Shown here: positions 14,124 through 23,312 of the stretch, piece after piece | Numbering within the stretch: position 1 is the stretch's first letter | How the letters are laid out: the number at the start of each line of letters is the position of its first letter | Source of the DNA: Desulfobacterales bacterium | Lineage (GTDB): Bacteria > Desulfobacterota > DSM-4660 > Desulfatiglandales > B25-G16 | Length of the DNA: 24,118 bases | Direction: 5' to 3' | Assembly (NCBI GenBank): GCA_013375385.1 | Contig: JABXJY010000016.1 | Span: 1 to 24,118, forward strand | The notes under the pieces: model-generated | Database searches by the model: none | Told to the model about the DNA's origin: nothing | Seen by the model: only the letters and a program-made list of their open reading frames with translations | Program-made: the position numbers and the translations under genes

Positions 14124-17100
14124 TCAGCCTTGTTCCTTTTCCTCGGCGGTGGTGCCGGTCAGGCGGTAGAAAGGAGCCCAGTATGCCCGACGGAGACGTT
14201 TGACCCCGCGGTCGGCGGCGCGACTGGTGGTGTGGATCAGTGAGTAGAGGGTCGGAACCACGACAAGGGTCAGGACCGTGGCCAGGGAGAGGCCGAAGAT
14301 GACAGCGCTGGCCATAGACCTCCACCACTGGCTCGACTCACTCACCCAGGCGATTTCCATCTTATGGAAATCGTAGGCGATGCCGGTGACCATAGGCAGC
14401 AGGCCGAGGATCGTTGTCACCGCGGTCAGCAAAACAGGCCGCAAGCGGGTGCAGCCGGCGGCAATGATTGCCTCCCGGAAGTGCACCCCTCTCTGGTGGA
14501 GACGGTTGGTGTAATCGATGAGCACGATCGCGTTGTTGACTACTACCCCGGCAAGGGAAATGACCCCAACCCCGGTCATAATAATACCAAAGGGTAACTT
14601 CATAACAGAAAGACCAAAGAATACCCCACCCAGCGAGAGGATTACCGAGGTCATAATGATCCCGGGCTGTGCAACAGAGTTGAACTGGGTGACCAGGATG
14701 AGGATGATTAGAAAGACGGCAGCTGCAAAGGCCTTGGACAGGAAGGCCTGTGCCTCCTGTTGAAACTCGAACTCGCCTGTGAAACGGATCTTGAAGCCAG
14801 GAGGCAGGGGGAGGCCGGCCAGGATTTTCTCGGCCTGAGACCGGACAACCGGTCCTGGTACTTTCTCCTCGTCGACATTAGCCTTAACCGTGACTACCCG
14901 CTCATGGTTGATACGATTGACCTGACCCAGGCCGCCGGTAACCTCGAACCTGGTGACGGTGCTCAGGGGGACGAGACCGTCAGCGGTGGGGATAAGGAGT
15001 TCGCGGAGGATATCGGTGACCTTGCGGTCCGACTCAGGGAGCTGGACGGTGATGTCATAGTCCTCATCGCCCTCACGGAAGGTAGAGACCTTGATGCCGT
15101 TAAAGGCAACCTTAAGGGCGAAGCCGATGATATCGGTAGACAGTCCCAACATGGCTGCCTTCTGCCGGTCGACCCTGACCCTGACCGTGGGCGAGCCCGG
15201 GACATAGTCGTCACGGATATCCTGAACAAAGGGGATCTTCTCCAGGACGCCCCGTATCTGCTGAGCGATTCGGCCCAAAACGTCGAAATTGTCCCCGACG
15301 ATTTCGATATTGATCGGGGCTCCAGTGGGAGGGCCTTCCTCCTGCGCGGCGACAGTAATTTGGGCTCCTGGGGTGTCCTTCACCCTCTTTCGGCTTTCCT
15401 CGAGTGTCAGGGTGGAAGGCTCGACCCGGTCCTCTATGTCGTAGAACTGGACGCCGATGTGGTTTGGCGAGTTGCTCTCGAAGGCGGAGCTACCGCCAGT
15501 GACTGCCACAGTACGTGAGTAGATGTGCTTGACGTTTGCCATATCGGTCAGGCCAACGACCTGCTGACCCTGCCTCAGGGTGTGAATCTTCCCCTCCCTA
15601 TTGTTGTGGTAGCACTGGGCCGGATCAGCGTCAGGAGGGGCCAAGGCCCGGCCAGGTCCGTTACAGAGGGCCATCTCCACCTGACGGGCGACTCGGTCTG
15701 AGTACTCTAGATCTGCACCTTCAGGCATGTCGAGGTTGATGTAGATGCTGTGCGGGTCAATATTGGGAAAGAACTCGATTGGCTTCTCAAGCCCGATCTC
15801 ATAGAGCCAGATCATGGCCATTGCCACCACGGCGAGGAAGGCCATGGCCAGGACAGCCAAACGGTTGTTGAGAGCTCCATCCAGCAGGCGGCGGTAAGCC
15901 TTGAGCAAGGGGCCCCGAACAGTGATGGGTGCCTCGCCGGCCCGTTCGATCTCCTCAGCGCTGACCTTGATTTTAGTGAAGCGATGACCGGGCGGCAGCC
16001 GCAGGAAGATAGCGGCCAGGGCCGGGTTGATAACCATTGCAACAAATAGTGAAGAGGAGAGGGTGACGATCACCGCCTTGGGCAGGTACCCCATGAACCC
16101 ACCCATGATTCCCGGCCAGAAGATGAGAGGAAAGAAGGCGGCAACCGTGGTCAGGGTAGAGGCGGTCACGGGCTGTGCTACCTCGCTCGTTGCTCTTATA
16201 GCCGCTTGAATGCGAGGAACACCTTGCTCCATGTAGCGGAAGATGTTTTCGACGATAACAATGGCGTTATCCACGAGCATGCCCAAAGAAAGGGTCAGGG
16301 AGAAGAGGACTACCATATTCAGGGTAATGCCCAGTGCATTGAGTACCATGAAGGATAGGAGCATGGAGAAGGGAATAGCCAGGCTCACGAGCACGGCGTT
16401 GCGTATACCCATGACAAAGAAGAGAACGACAATGACCAGGATCAAGCCGGTGATTATGTTGTTCTCCAGGTCAGCGACCATGATCCGAATGTCTTTAGCC
16501 TGGTCCATGACCTTGCTCACCTTGGTCCCCGCCGGCCAGGTGGCCATCTGCTCCTCAATGATCCGGTCCACCTGGTCGGTGATGCGCAAGATATTCTCGC
16601 CGGCGCGCTTTTTGACCTGGATATTGATCGCCTCGCGGCCATCCAGACGAGCGCGACCTTCCTCGTCCTTGAACCCGTCCACCACCCGTGCCACGTCTTT
16701 GAGGTAGACTGGTTGGCCCTTGTGAAGCCCTACGATCAGTCCGTAGATCTCGTCCGGGCTCTGAAACTCGCCGGGGACGCGAAGCTGGAAGCGGCCGTCA
16801 CCCATGCGGATGGCCCCGCCGGAAACATTCTGATTTTCCTCGGCGATCACGCTCTGGAGACCCGGTATGGAGAGACCGTAGTAGGCAAGCTTATCCGGGT
16901 CTGGCTCGACCCTGATCTCCCGCTCAAGCCCGCCTGTTACCTCAGCCTCAAGAACGCCGGGGATAGACTCGATATCGTCCTGGAGGTCCTCGGCAATCTC
17001 CTTGAGCCTGACCAGGCCGACAGTACCAGTCAAGGAGAGAACGACGATGGGCAGCTCGGAGATGTTGATTTCAATCACCTCTGGATCCTCCTCCAGGTCC

Positions 17101-17462
17101 GCCGGCAGCTCTGGCTTGGCCAGGTCCACCTTGTCCTTGGTCTTGGAGAGGACCTCGTCGATATCCGTTCCGGTCACGAACTCGATGATGATCGAGCTCA
17201 TGCCCTCGGTGCTCGACGACTTGATTTGCTTGACTGCCTCGAGACCCTTGATTTTTTTCTCGATGGGGATAGTGATCGACTGCTCGATGTCTTCCGGGGC
17301 CACGCCGGGGTAGTTGGTTATGATGAAGATGTAGGGAATGGTGATGTCCGGGGCCGACTCTCGGGGCAGGGAGTTGTAGGACATGAAACCGAAGATGATA
17401 ATTATGATGGCCAGAACGACAACACTTGTCCTTTTCTTGACAGCTGTAATGGGAATGATCAT
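14124..17462 (-). CDS. RND-family efflux permease (AcrB-like, HAE-1 type)
   Basis: An 1112-residue inner-membrane proton-driven pump component. The N-terminal helix (11-28) leads to the porter domain (NYPGVAPEDIEQSITIPIE). Transmembrane helices 2-6 lie about 335-520, helix 7 about 555-575, then a second porter domain and helices 8-12 near the C-terminus, giving the duplicated RND layout. The helix-4 motif is GMLVDNAIVIVEN (395-407): Asp398 is followed by Asn where AcrB has a second Asp. The helix-10 counterpart is GVVVNNAIVLIDY, lacking the AcrB Lys. Such variation is common in RND subgroups. It overlaps the upstream adaptor gene by ATGA (17459-17462), so the two are translationally coupled. 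Substrate cannot be inferred. No outer-membrane TolC-like gene lies nearby, so a remote one would be needed. Confidence 0.93.
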   Translation of the reverse strand: MIIPITAVKKRTSVVVLAIIIIIFGFMSYNSLPRESAPDITIPYIFIITNYPGVAPEDIEQSITIPIEKKIKGLEAVKQIKSSSTEGMSSIIIEFVTGTDIDEVLSKTKDKVDLAKPELPADLEEDPEVIEINISELPIVVLSLTGTVGLVRLKEIAEDLQDDIESIPGVLEAEVTGGLEREIRVEPDPDKLAYYGLSIPGLQSVIAEENQNVSGGAIRMGDGRFQLRVPGEFQSPDEIYGLIVGLHKGQPVYLKDVARVVDGFKDEEGRARLDGREAINIQVKKRAGENILRITDQVDRIIEEQMATWPAGTKVSKVMDQAKDIRIMVADLENNIITGLILVIVVLFFVMGIRNAVLVSLAIPFSMLLSFMVLNALGITLNMVVLFSLTLSLGMLVDNAIVIVENIFRYMEQGVPRIQAAIRATSEVAQPVTASTLTTVAAFFPLIFWPGIMGGFMGYLPKAVIVTLSSSLFVAMVINPALAAIFLRLPPGHRFTKIKVSAEEIERAGEAPITVRGPLLKAYRRLLDGALNNRLAVLAMAFLAVVAMAMIWLYEIGLEKPIEFFPNIDPHSIYINLDMPEGADLEYSDRVARQVEMALCNGPGRALAPPDADPAQCYHNNREGKIHTLRQGQQVVGLTDMANVKHIYSRTVAVTGGSSAFESNSPNHIGVQFYDIEDRVEPSTLTLEESRKRVKDTPGAQITVAAQEEGPPTGAPINIEIVGDNFDVLGRIAQQIRGVLEKIPFVQDIRDDYVPGSPTVRVRVDRQKAAMLGLSTDIIGFALKVAFNGIKVSTFREGDEDYDITVQLPESDRKVTDILRELLIPTADGLVPLSTVTRFEVTGGLGQVNRINHERVVTVKANVDEEKVPGPVVRSQAEKILAGLPLPPGFKIRFTGEFEFQQEAQAFLSKAFAAAVFLIILILVTQFNSVAQPGIIMTSVILSLGGVFFGLSVMKLPFGIIMTGVGVISLAGVVVNNAIVLIDYTNRLHQRGVHFREAIIAAGCTRLRPVLLTAVTTILGLLPMVTGIAYDFHKMEIAWVSESSQWWRSMASAVIFGLSLATVLTLVVVPTLYSLIHTTSRAADRGVKRLRRAYWAPFYRLTGTTAEEKEQG

Positions 17463-18604
17463 GACTTCAGGATCTCGCTCGGGTCGGTGACGTTCTTTAT
17501 GATTTCCACCTGCTGGCCATGATCCAGGAGGCGGTGACCAACAACAATGACCCTATCGCCGGCCATCAATCCTGAAGTGACCCGGACCTGCCAGCCAACC
17601 AGGGCGCCTACCTCAATGCGCCTCCTTTCCGCCCGGCCTTCCTTCTCGATGAAGACGATGCGCTCGTCGCCCTGGGAGATGACGGCGTAAAGTGGAACTG
17701 CCAGGGCTTTGTCAAAGACCTGTTTGACCAGCTCTACCCGGGCGAACATACCAGGCAGGATGCGGCGGTCGGGGTTCGGGACGATGAGCTCCAGGTCGTA
17801 GAGTCGGGCAAGGGTCCGGGGCTGGCGAGAGAGAAAGATCTTCCTGCCCTTGACCCTACGCTTCCCCAGGGCCTCGATGATCACATCGGCCTCCTCAAGG
17901 TCGAAGATGGCAGCCACGTCGCTTTCGGGCACGCCCACGGTGACCTTGATCCGATCTAACTGGAGAATCTGGGCTACCGGATCGCCCACGGAGACAAAAT
18001 CTCCCTCCTTGGCCTTGAGCTCGTTGAGCAGGCAGCAGATAGGGGAGGTGATGCGAGTGCGGCTCAAGGCCAGCTGGGCTTCCTTGCGCTGGGCAGTCAA
18101 GTCCTTTAGCCGAGCCTCAATCTCGTCCAGCTTGGTTGCGGCGGTGATCTTCTTTTTGACCAGGGCTGAGGTACGGTCGTAATTGAGCTTGGCCAGTTTG
18201 TAGTTGGCCTCGATCCGAGCCAACCGTGACTGGTAGTCCCGGTCGTCGAGCTTCACAAGGACCTGTTCATTTTTGACCGTCTGTCCCTCCTCAACCAAGA
18301 CCTTCACGACCTGGCCAGGCACCTCGGCCTTGACCCATACATCCCGGTAGGGCTCCACCTGCGCCGGCAGATTGATCTTGTCCTCCAGCCGTCTGGGCTC
18401 GAGGGCCAGGGTGATGACCCTCACGGCGGGTACCTCTTTTTTCATGGCCGCCTTCTTGGCCTCCTCAAGACGGGTCTTCTTTTCCTTGATTCGGCCACCC
18501 GTGTTTACAATAAAGGCCACGATAAGGGCGACCATCATCCAGGGGATGATACTCCAGAGGAATCGGAGGATCTTGCTCTTCGTGGTTGATGTGCTCATAT
18601 TCAT
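17459..18604 (-). CDS. RND membrane-fusion (periplasmic adaptor) protein
   Basis: A 381-residue HlyD/AcrA-type adaptor linking the RND permease to an outer-membrane channel. A single transmembrane anchor (about 15-34, LWSIIPWMMVALIVAFIV) replaces the lipid anchor of AcrA; there is no lipobox. Then come the lipoyl half-motif (VWVKAEVPGQVVKVLVEEGQ), a coiled-coil hairpin (about 120-185), the second lipoyl half (AKEGDFVSVGDPVAQI), a beta-barrel and a membrane-proximal domain ending GDRVIVVGHRLLDHGQQVEI. The start is ATG 18604 or the in-frame ATG two codons later: GAGG lies 4 nt before the first and about 10 nt before the second. It is the first gene of the two-gene pump operon. Two adjacent cysteines (SPICCLL) in the middle are unusual for a periplasmic adaptor. 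Confidence 0.92.
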   Translation of the reverse strand: MNMSTSTTKSKILRFLWSIIPWMMVALIVAFIVNTGGRIKEKKTRLEEAKKAAMKKEVPAVRVITLALEPRRLEDKINLPAQVEPYRDVWVKAEVPGQVVKVLVEEGQTVKNEQVLVKLDDRDYQSRLARIEANYKLAKLNYDRTSALVKKKITAATKLDEIEARLKDLTAQRKEAQLALSRTRITSPICCLLNELKAKEGDFVSVGDPVAQILQLDRIKVTVGVPESDVAAIFDLEEADVIIEALGKRRVKGRKIFLSRQPRTLARLYDLELIVPNPDRRILPGMFARVELVKQVFDKALAVPLYAVISQGDERIVFIEKEGRAERRRIEVGALVGWQVRVTSGLMAGDRVIVVGHRLLDHGQQVEIIKNVTDPSEILKS

Positions 18605-18728
18605 TTTACCTCGGCACTTCCGTCTTGAGAGCGTCTACCTTCTGTCAGCTTTAGAAATGCCAGCTGGTGACACCCTCAGAAATCATACTCGGGATCTGTA
18701 TCCTTTGGACGACAAGTACATGGATGAG

Positions 18729-19112
18729 TTATACAGCGGCAATGGCATCAATCTCAATGCGAATACCAAAAGGTAGCCTGGCTGCCTGAATACAGGTTCT
18801 TGCAGGAGGGTCCTGGGGAAAATATCTTCTATACACCTCGTTGAACCGGCCATATTCTCTCATATTAAGCAAATATGCGGTTACCTGCAAAACCTTACTC
18901 AGGGAAGACCCGGCTTCCTCCAAAATGATGCGGATATTCTCGAGCGTTAATTCCGTTTCCTGCTCAATCGTCCCAGGCACAACCTCGTTCGTTTCGGGAT
19001 CTATTGGTCCCTGGCCAGATAGATAGATCAGGCCGTTATGGATGGTTGCCTGGGAATACGGCCCCCCTAGAACAGCTGCCTTGTCTGTCTCAAAGACCTT
19101 TTTCTCTCCCAC
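18729..19112 (-). CDS. RidA (YjgF/YER057c/UK114) family enamine/imine deaminase
   Basis: About 127 residues, the standard length. RidA proteins hydrolyse reactive enamine/imine intermediates from amino-acid metabolism in the cytoplasm and form trimers. Family hallmarks: KAAVLGGPYSQA near the start, IYLSGQGPIDPET, EQETELTLENIRIILEEAGS, the VLQVTAYL strand, and PARTCIQAARLPFGIRIEIDAIA. The Arg in PARTCIQ corresponds to the carboxylate-binding Arg of active RidA, so deaminase activity is likely. The frame opens at GTG 19124. GTG 19112 is chosen because GGAGGGAG lies just upstream and the family normally starts a few residues before the KV-x-T motif. It lies 124 bp before the pump operon, in the same direction. 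Confidence 0.93.
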   Translation of the reverse strand: MGEKKVFETDKAAVLGGPYSQATIHNGLIYLSGQGPIDPETNEVVPGTIEQETELTLENIRIILEEAGSSLSKVLQVTAYLLNMREYGRFNEVYRRYFPQDPPARTCIQAARLPFGIRIEIDAIAAV

Positions 19113-19150
19113 TGCTCCCTCCACGCAAAAAGATCATCGAATTTTGCTCT

Positions 19151-19588
19151 CTACCACACCTCGAAATATCTGGCAACTATTCTCTCATCGTTAAGGTACG
19201 CCTCTACACGCCACTTGCCGTAGAATTCGATATCATACTCAGTTGCAGACAAAACTCTGCCTAGACGTCCTTTTTCCTTCAATGCCAACCATGACCAGGC
19301 AGTATAGGAAGACTTCTCGTGAAGGGTAAATCTATGACTGGTAGTTTCCTGAGGCTTGCCCAGAGGATTATACCAGTATGTATCGAGGATATAATCTCCC
19401 TTAAGCTCAAAGAATGTGATATCGATGAAGATCTTATCAGGGGGTGAAAAGACAGTTGTGGGGTTGTCAAACTCCTCATTCTTATACATGAATACGTCAT
19501 AGTCGCCGAACTTTTTTGTCCCCTCTCCTGCATATGCAGAAACGATAATACCTATACATAGTAAGACTGATGCAAATATAGTTCTCAT
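19151..19588 (-). CDS. Secreted small protein of unknown function, probably beta-rich
   Basis: A 145-residue protein starting MRTIFASVLLCIGIIVSAYA, a clear signal peptide with cleavage near AYA-GEG (20). The mature domain alternates strands with many aromatics (DKIFIDITFFELKGDYIL, YWYNPLG) and ends GKWRVEAYLNDERIVARYFEV. That last pattern is seen in Ig-like extracellular domains whose final strands read W-x-V-x-x-Y...V-x-x-x-x-F-x-V. The family is not named with confidence. The frame extends upstream to ATG 19636, but ATG 19588 is preferred because it places the signal peptide at the N-terminus; its ribosome site (AGGGG) is modest. It lies 38 bp upstream of the RidA start in the same direction, so co-transcription is possible. 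Confidence 0.72.
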   Translation of the reverse strand: MRTIFASVLLCIGIIVSAYAGEGTKKFGDYDVFMYKNEEFDNPTTVFSPPDKIFIDITFFELKGDYILDTYWYNPLGKPQETTSHRFTLHEKSSYTAWSWLALKEKGRLGRVLSATEYDIEFYGKWRVEAYLNDERIVARYFEVW

Positions 19589-19636
19589 GGTGCCCCTGAT
19601 AAATATATCTCCTTCCCGAGAAAGTAGACTCTCCAT

Positions 19637-20011
19637 GTTCAGTGATGGTGCACTGCCAGGTAGTCACCAAAGCCAGCGGCCGTCCTGTGGAGGTAAGAAA
19701 AGCAACTCTTACAGTATATGGGCTGTACTGAAAAAAGGTGGCCTTGGCCTACCTACAGAAGATTGGCCATAGTCTGAGCCGGAAGCAGTATCTCCATCCA
19801 GACAAAGGATATGTCAGCGGACAACCGCTCCTGGGGGGAAACGCACGGCGGTCCCGCCCGGTGGCTGCACGATCAGCCGCCGCGCCCGCACTCCTGCGTT
19901 TATCGGCGGATCATACACACGGTTACGCTGTTCCGCCCGGCATCCGAACGGGGGTGAATCGAAGTGGCCCGAACATAAGACTGTCTGGTCCTCGTTCGTC
20001 GAACCTTGCTC
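19637..20011. other. GC-rich, foreign-looking block without an accepted gene
   Basis: The right part (about 19800-20011) is visibly much more GC-rich than its surroundings. On the plus strand a frame is open across it, but its composition is not convincing. On the minus strand the frame that follows the stop of the neighbouring cysteine-rich protein stays open for 65 codons (20011-19814). TGTCAGCGGACAACC near 19812-19826 faintly recalls the TGT-beginning ends of IS21-like elements, but no transposase or second end is present. A 24-codon frame at 19645-19719 (MVHCQVVTKASGRPVEVRKA...) is too short to call. Confidence 0.35.
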
Positions 20012-20305
20012 TCATGGCCTACAAAGATAGCAGGTGCCAGGGCAGAGGCCCCCGGACCCACACTGTTCTAACGTCAGGCATGGCTGATCCCCTTTACTGG
20101 GACAGTAATAAGGATAGGTCTCGGGACAGCACGTTTCTGGCCCCGGTTGGACGCACAACCTGTACCCAGAAGGACAGCTAAGGCCACCAGTGCCACTGGT
20201 ACTACCCGTACCATTAGTGCCAACGATCGTCATCAATCCCAGGGCGATAACACCTGCCAGACAGATGTACCGCAGATTTCTTATGATGTTGCTCGATTTC
20301 TTCAT
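20012..20305 (-). CDS. Secreted cysteine-rich small protein
   Basis: A 97-residue protein with an N-terminal export signal (basic KKSSNIIRN, hydrophobic YICLAGVIALGLMTIVGT). From memory, this style recurs in Desulfobacterota exported proteins. The mature part begins with a Gly/Ser/Thr linker (NGTGSTSGTGG), then packs ten cysteines into about 56 residues (LSCPSGYRLC..., ETCCPETYPYYCPS..., QCGSGGLCPGTCYLC), suggesting a disulfide-stabilised extracellular or periplasmic module. A metal site is less likely, as no haem motif is present. Start ATG 20305 follows a GGGGGG stretch 7 nt upstream, a poor ribosome site. Function unknown. The stop TGA is followed in the same frame by 65 more open codons in GC-rich DNA, discussed among the findings. 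Confidence 0.65.
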   Translation of the reverse strand: MKKSSNIIRNLRYICLAGVIALGLMTIVGTNGTGSTSGTGGLSCPSGYRLCVQPGPETCCPETYPYYCPSKGDQPCLTLEQCGSGGLCPGTCYLCRP

Positions 20306-20788
20306 CTTATACCCCCCGTCTGCCTTCGTTCAGGAAATGGGGCTTTCTCCTATCCCCCTTGACTTTAGCCACAAACCACAAAACCTCACTTCTCTCGGTG
20401 AGAAGTAGGGTTCTGGTAGTCGGTGCATAGTAAGTTCTTGGTAAGGTTAACGTATCATGCCACAAGTACAAGAGAAAAGCAATGCCCAATTCTTACGCAG
20501 AAATGAATACCAGGTGGGCACTGGCTTTGAAAGGAGGAACAGAAACTTGGCAAAACTAACCATTAACCCATGAGACCTCATTTTTTTGAAATCTGTTATA
20601 TGTTGTGGCTCGATTCCACAGCTGAAGAGTTCCTACTTCCTGCCATAGTTGAAATCCAGAGCCCGCAAAGTTTCATTCGAGTATTCATTCGGTAGCCATA
20701 ACCTGAACCTTATCCTGGAGTCTGTTGCTGGCATCAGAATCACCAGAGAGGATTTTTCTGATCAAATCTCAGCCATTTAAGAAAAAAC
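20306..20788. other. Non-coding gap
   Basis: No supportable gene; the 60-codon minus-strand frame at 20307-20489 lacks a recognisable sequence. A short stem TGTGG/CCACA around 20608-20624 resembles a tRNA T-arm but the rest of a tRNA is missing. Confidence 0.45.
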
Positions 20789-22435
20789 TCATAATCCCAT
20801 TGGCAATAAGCCTTTGGGATAAGTAACCACAAGCTCTATATTAATCTCCTGTTTTTCCTCAGGGTCGAGCTTATACTCCCACAACATGACCCCTTCTTTG
20901 TCAAGATAGTTTTCTTTCGCAGGTTCAGGGTTCATTTTGAGGTCCTTCACCTCTATCTTGTCCGTTCTCGAAACAGGAATACTGTCCAATACCTTTAACG
21001 ATATGGACCGCTCTTTTATATTCTCAACCGTGATCTTATAGGCCAGTTCCCGTACGATGGTACCTCTTTGGATCTTTCCAAAATAAGTCTCTTTGATCTT
21101 GTCCTTGACCTTTTCCCGCTTAACCATCACCTCCCTGTCTGCACCAAGGCTCAAATGAAATTCTTCTCCCGCCTTTTTTTCACCAAGATAGGTCTTCCCG
21201 ATATACCGTCCACCGAAATACACATTCAAGGGCCCACTTAACAGTTCTTTATCTGCCTTCGTCTTACACACCAGGAAGGTCAAAGGACTACGCCTTGGGA
21301 CAGCATAATAGTAAGAGTCTCCCTGGGTCTTTTTGGTGAAAAGAGGCAGCACTGTCTCTTTATCCCTCGATTCGATATCAATCGGTTGGGGAATTCTGTA
21401 TTCAAAGGAAAGGGGCAACTCGCTCTTTACGGCTGTGGTGAATGCTGCTTCTTGTTCGGGCATCTCAGCGTAGTCCTTTCTTTTCACCACATCCATGGGC
21501 GGCGCAGCCTTCTCGTAAGCAAGGCGGCCTGCCTTCCTCATTACCTCTGCCCTCGGTCTTGGAATGTCAAGCAGCCAGCTTGAAAGGGAAGGAAGACGAA
21601 CACCGCTCAGGGGAATGACATTTGAGATTGAAAGGGCCACTCGTTTCCAGTCTTCCCCTGTCTTCTGCAGGATCTTCGAAAACATGGTCAAGTCAATTTC
21701 GGATAGCGTCATAGGAACGGAAACCTTGTACAGGGGTTCCCAGTTGGCGTTTTTCGTAAGATAGTCCGCTTGGATGCGGATCTTCTGCTCTCTTTCTGCG
21801 TTGAATAAGATTTCAATAACCTTCCTGACTTTCTCAACAGGCCCTCGAAGAGCACTCAGTTGTTCTTCCAGGACTTTGATCTCCTTTTCCACCTCTTCGA
21901 TTGACGCGTCAAGAGACTGTTTTTCCTTATTAATCTGTTGGAAATTGGAACTCAAAAACGACAGGGTTTTAGTCAAATCTTCCATATTCGGAAAACTGGT
22001 TTTGATCTCCCTAGGAATTTGGGTCTTGGAAAAATCGATAAGTGAAACCAAAAATGCCTCTTCTTTATTAAGGACTTCCCTTTGATCGGATAAAAGTCTT
22101 TTTGACTTCTTCAGCTCGTTGATCTTTTGCTCCATGACCTTTATATTGTCCTGTGGTGGCTCTTTTATTGGGATTTTCTTGAATTGAACGCTGAAGATCT
22201 CCCCGGCCCCAAAGACCTTTGCCGTTACCGAATCGCTGTCGACACGGAAGGCTTCGATCTCAAGTAGAAGTTCATTGAGCCCCTTTTGAACCGTTGTAAA
22301 AGCTTCCCTTTTGACCAGGGCCTGTCCGGAAAAAAGCGTGACTTCCTTGATTTGAGATGGCACTGTCTGCCCCGCAAAGGCAAAAGGCACGATGAAAAAT
22401 GAAAAAAGCACTATGTAGATATACGACTTTTTCAT
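20789..22435 (-). CDS. Secreted DUF4139 / mucoidy-inhibitor-A-like protein
   Basis: A 548-residue exported protein. The signal peptide is MKKSYIYIVLFSFFIVPFAFA, cleaved before GQ. The N-terminal strand segment IKEVTLFSGQALVKREA matches the DUF4140 start of MuiA-family proteins. A long charged coiled coil (about 100-215; MEQKINELKKSKRLL, INKEKQSLDASIEEVEKEI) separates it from the C-terminal DUF4139 region. That region has YLTKNANWEPLYKVSV, TGEDWKRVALSISN and the closing WEYKLDPEEKQEINIELVVTYP. The family name comes from a mucoidy phenotype; its biochemical role is not established. ATG 22435 with GGAGG about 5 nt upstream is chosen over ATG 22465, which would bury the signal peptide. It stands alone between non-coding gaps. 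Confidence 0.85.
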   Translation of the reverse strand: MKKSYIYIVLFSFFIVPFAFAGQTVPSQIKEVTLFSGQALVKREAFTTVQKGLNELLLEIEAFRVDSDSVTAKVFGAGEIFSVQFKKIPIKEPPQDNIKVMEQKINELKKSKRLLSDQREVLNKEEAFLVSLIDFSKTQIPREIKTSFPNMEDLTKTLSFLSSNFQQINKEKQSLDASIEEVEKEIKVLEEQLSALRGPVEKVRKVIEILFNAEREQKIRIQADYLTKNANWEPLYKVSVPMTLSEIDLTMFSKILQKTGEDWKRVALSISNVIPLSGVRLPSLSSWLLDIPRPRAEVMRKAGRLAYEKAAPPMDVVKRKDYAEMPEQEAAFTTAVKSELPLSFEYRIPQPIDIESRDKETVLPLFTKKTQGDSYYYAVPRRSPLTFLVCKTKADKELLSGPLNVYFGGRYIGKTYLGEKKAGEEFHLSLGADREVMVKREKVKDKIKETYFGKIQRGTIVRELAYKITVENIKERSISLKVLDSIPVSRTDKIEVKDLKMNPEPAKENYLDKEGVMLWEYKLDPEEKQEINIELVVTYPKGLLPMGL

Positions 22436-23312
22436 AGCTCCTCCCCATGCTATCAGGTTGGTCATTTTTTCTGTTTTTACGTTCCACCATTACCGACTCA
22501 CACTTTCCCTTTTATTTAGTATACGCAAATGATCAGAATGATACAAGAGCTGCATTTTGTGGGTAACAGAATAATTGAAAGCCACCTGTGTGTCAATTAA
22601 GATCACTCGTATGATGTCGTAGTCACATCTCTATAAATCCCAGAGAATGAGAGTGGGGTGTTCATGGAATGATCTACCGTGGTTCCCTAATGTTTTTCAG
22701 GTGGAAGAAGCATAGACTCAATAGCTGAAAGTTTTCAGGGGCTGGTCTGAGTCAGAGTAATCAAAAACCAGGATTTCGATTATTTCAAGCGGAATTAATC
22801 AGAATGGAGCACCGGGAAAGATTGATTAATCCATCTTGTATTCTTCACCCTTGTTAGAAAGAAGAGGCATTCCGAAATGCCCTGCCAGCTCCGATGAAAG
22901 TCAAGGTAAGAAGCTCATATCCAAGCATTTCCGAAGGATCACGGATTATAGATAAATAGCAAGTATCACAAGGTAAGATAAGGATGATTAGCGGCTCGGC
23001 TATATGCGGCTGCTGTAACATAACTTGCTTCACCAGAAAGCTAAATGTAATGCAAGGGACGGATCCTGTTTCGAAAATAGCAATACTTATACAGTTATGC
23101 TTGGCCCCATTCACATTCATTCATAAGTGATATTTCAAGAACTGATCCTCCATGCACTGTTCGTGATATGGGTCGTAATTTTTGTGCCTTCAGATATGCC
23201 TTAATGTAGTTTAGGTAGGTGTATAAAGATTTCGTTATTGGAGGATATAAGGTGGGTCTCGTGTCGAACTAATAATATGGGAGCGAACAGAATGTTCTTT
23301 AAGCCTAGCGTG
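22436..23312. other. Long non-coding gap with a small hairpin
   Basis: About 880 bp without a supportable gene. The 88-codon minus-strand frame at 22854-23120 has no ribosome site and an unlikely composition. A stem GGCATT/AATGCC with loop CCGA lies at 22866-22881, without a T tract. No RNA family was recognised. Confidence 0.45.

Noticed and set aside
14760..17522. Long plus-strand frames inside the RND genes (252, 154 and 269 codons)
   Set aside because: They are antisense to strongly conserved RND permease and adaptor coding sequence in GC-rich DNA, have no recognisable protein content, and are typical codon-bias shadows.
20608..20624. T-arm-like stem TGTGG CTCGATT CCACA suggesting a tRNA or attachment site
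   Set aside because: No acceptor, D or anticodon arms can be built around it and the loop's first base is wrong for a T-loop.
22854..23120. 88-codon minus-strand frame in the long right-hand gap
   Set aside because: No ribosome site, biased composition with scattered Cys and Ile runs, no recognisable motif.
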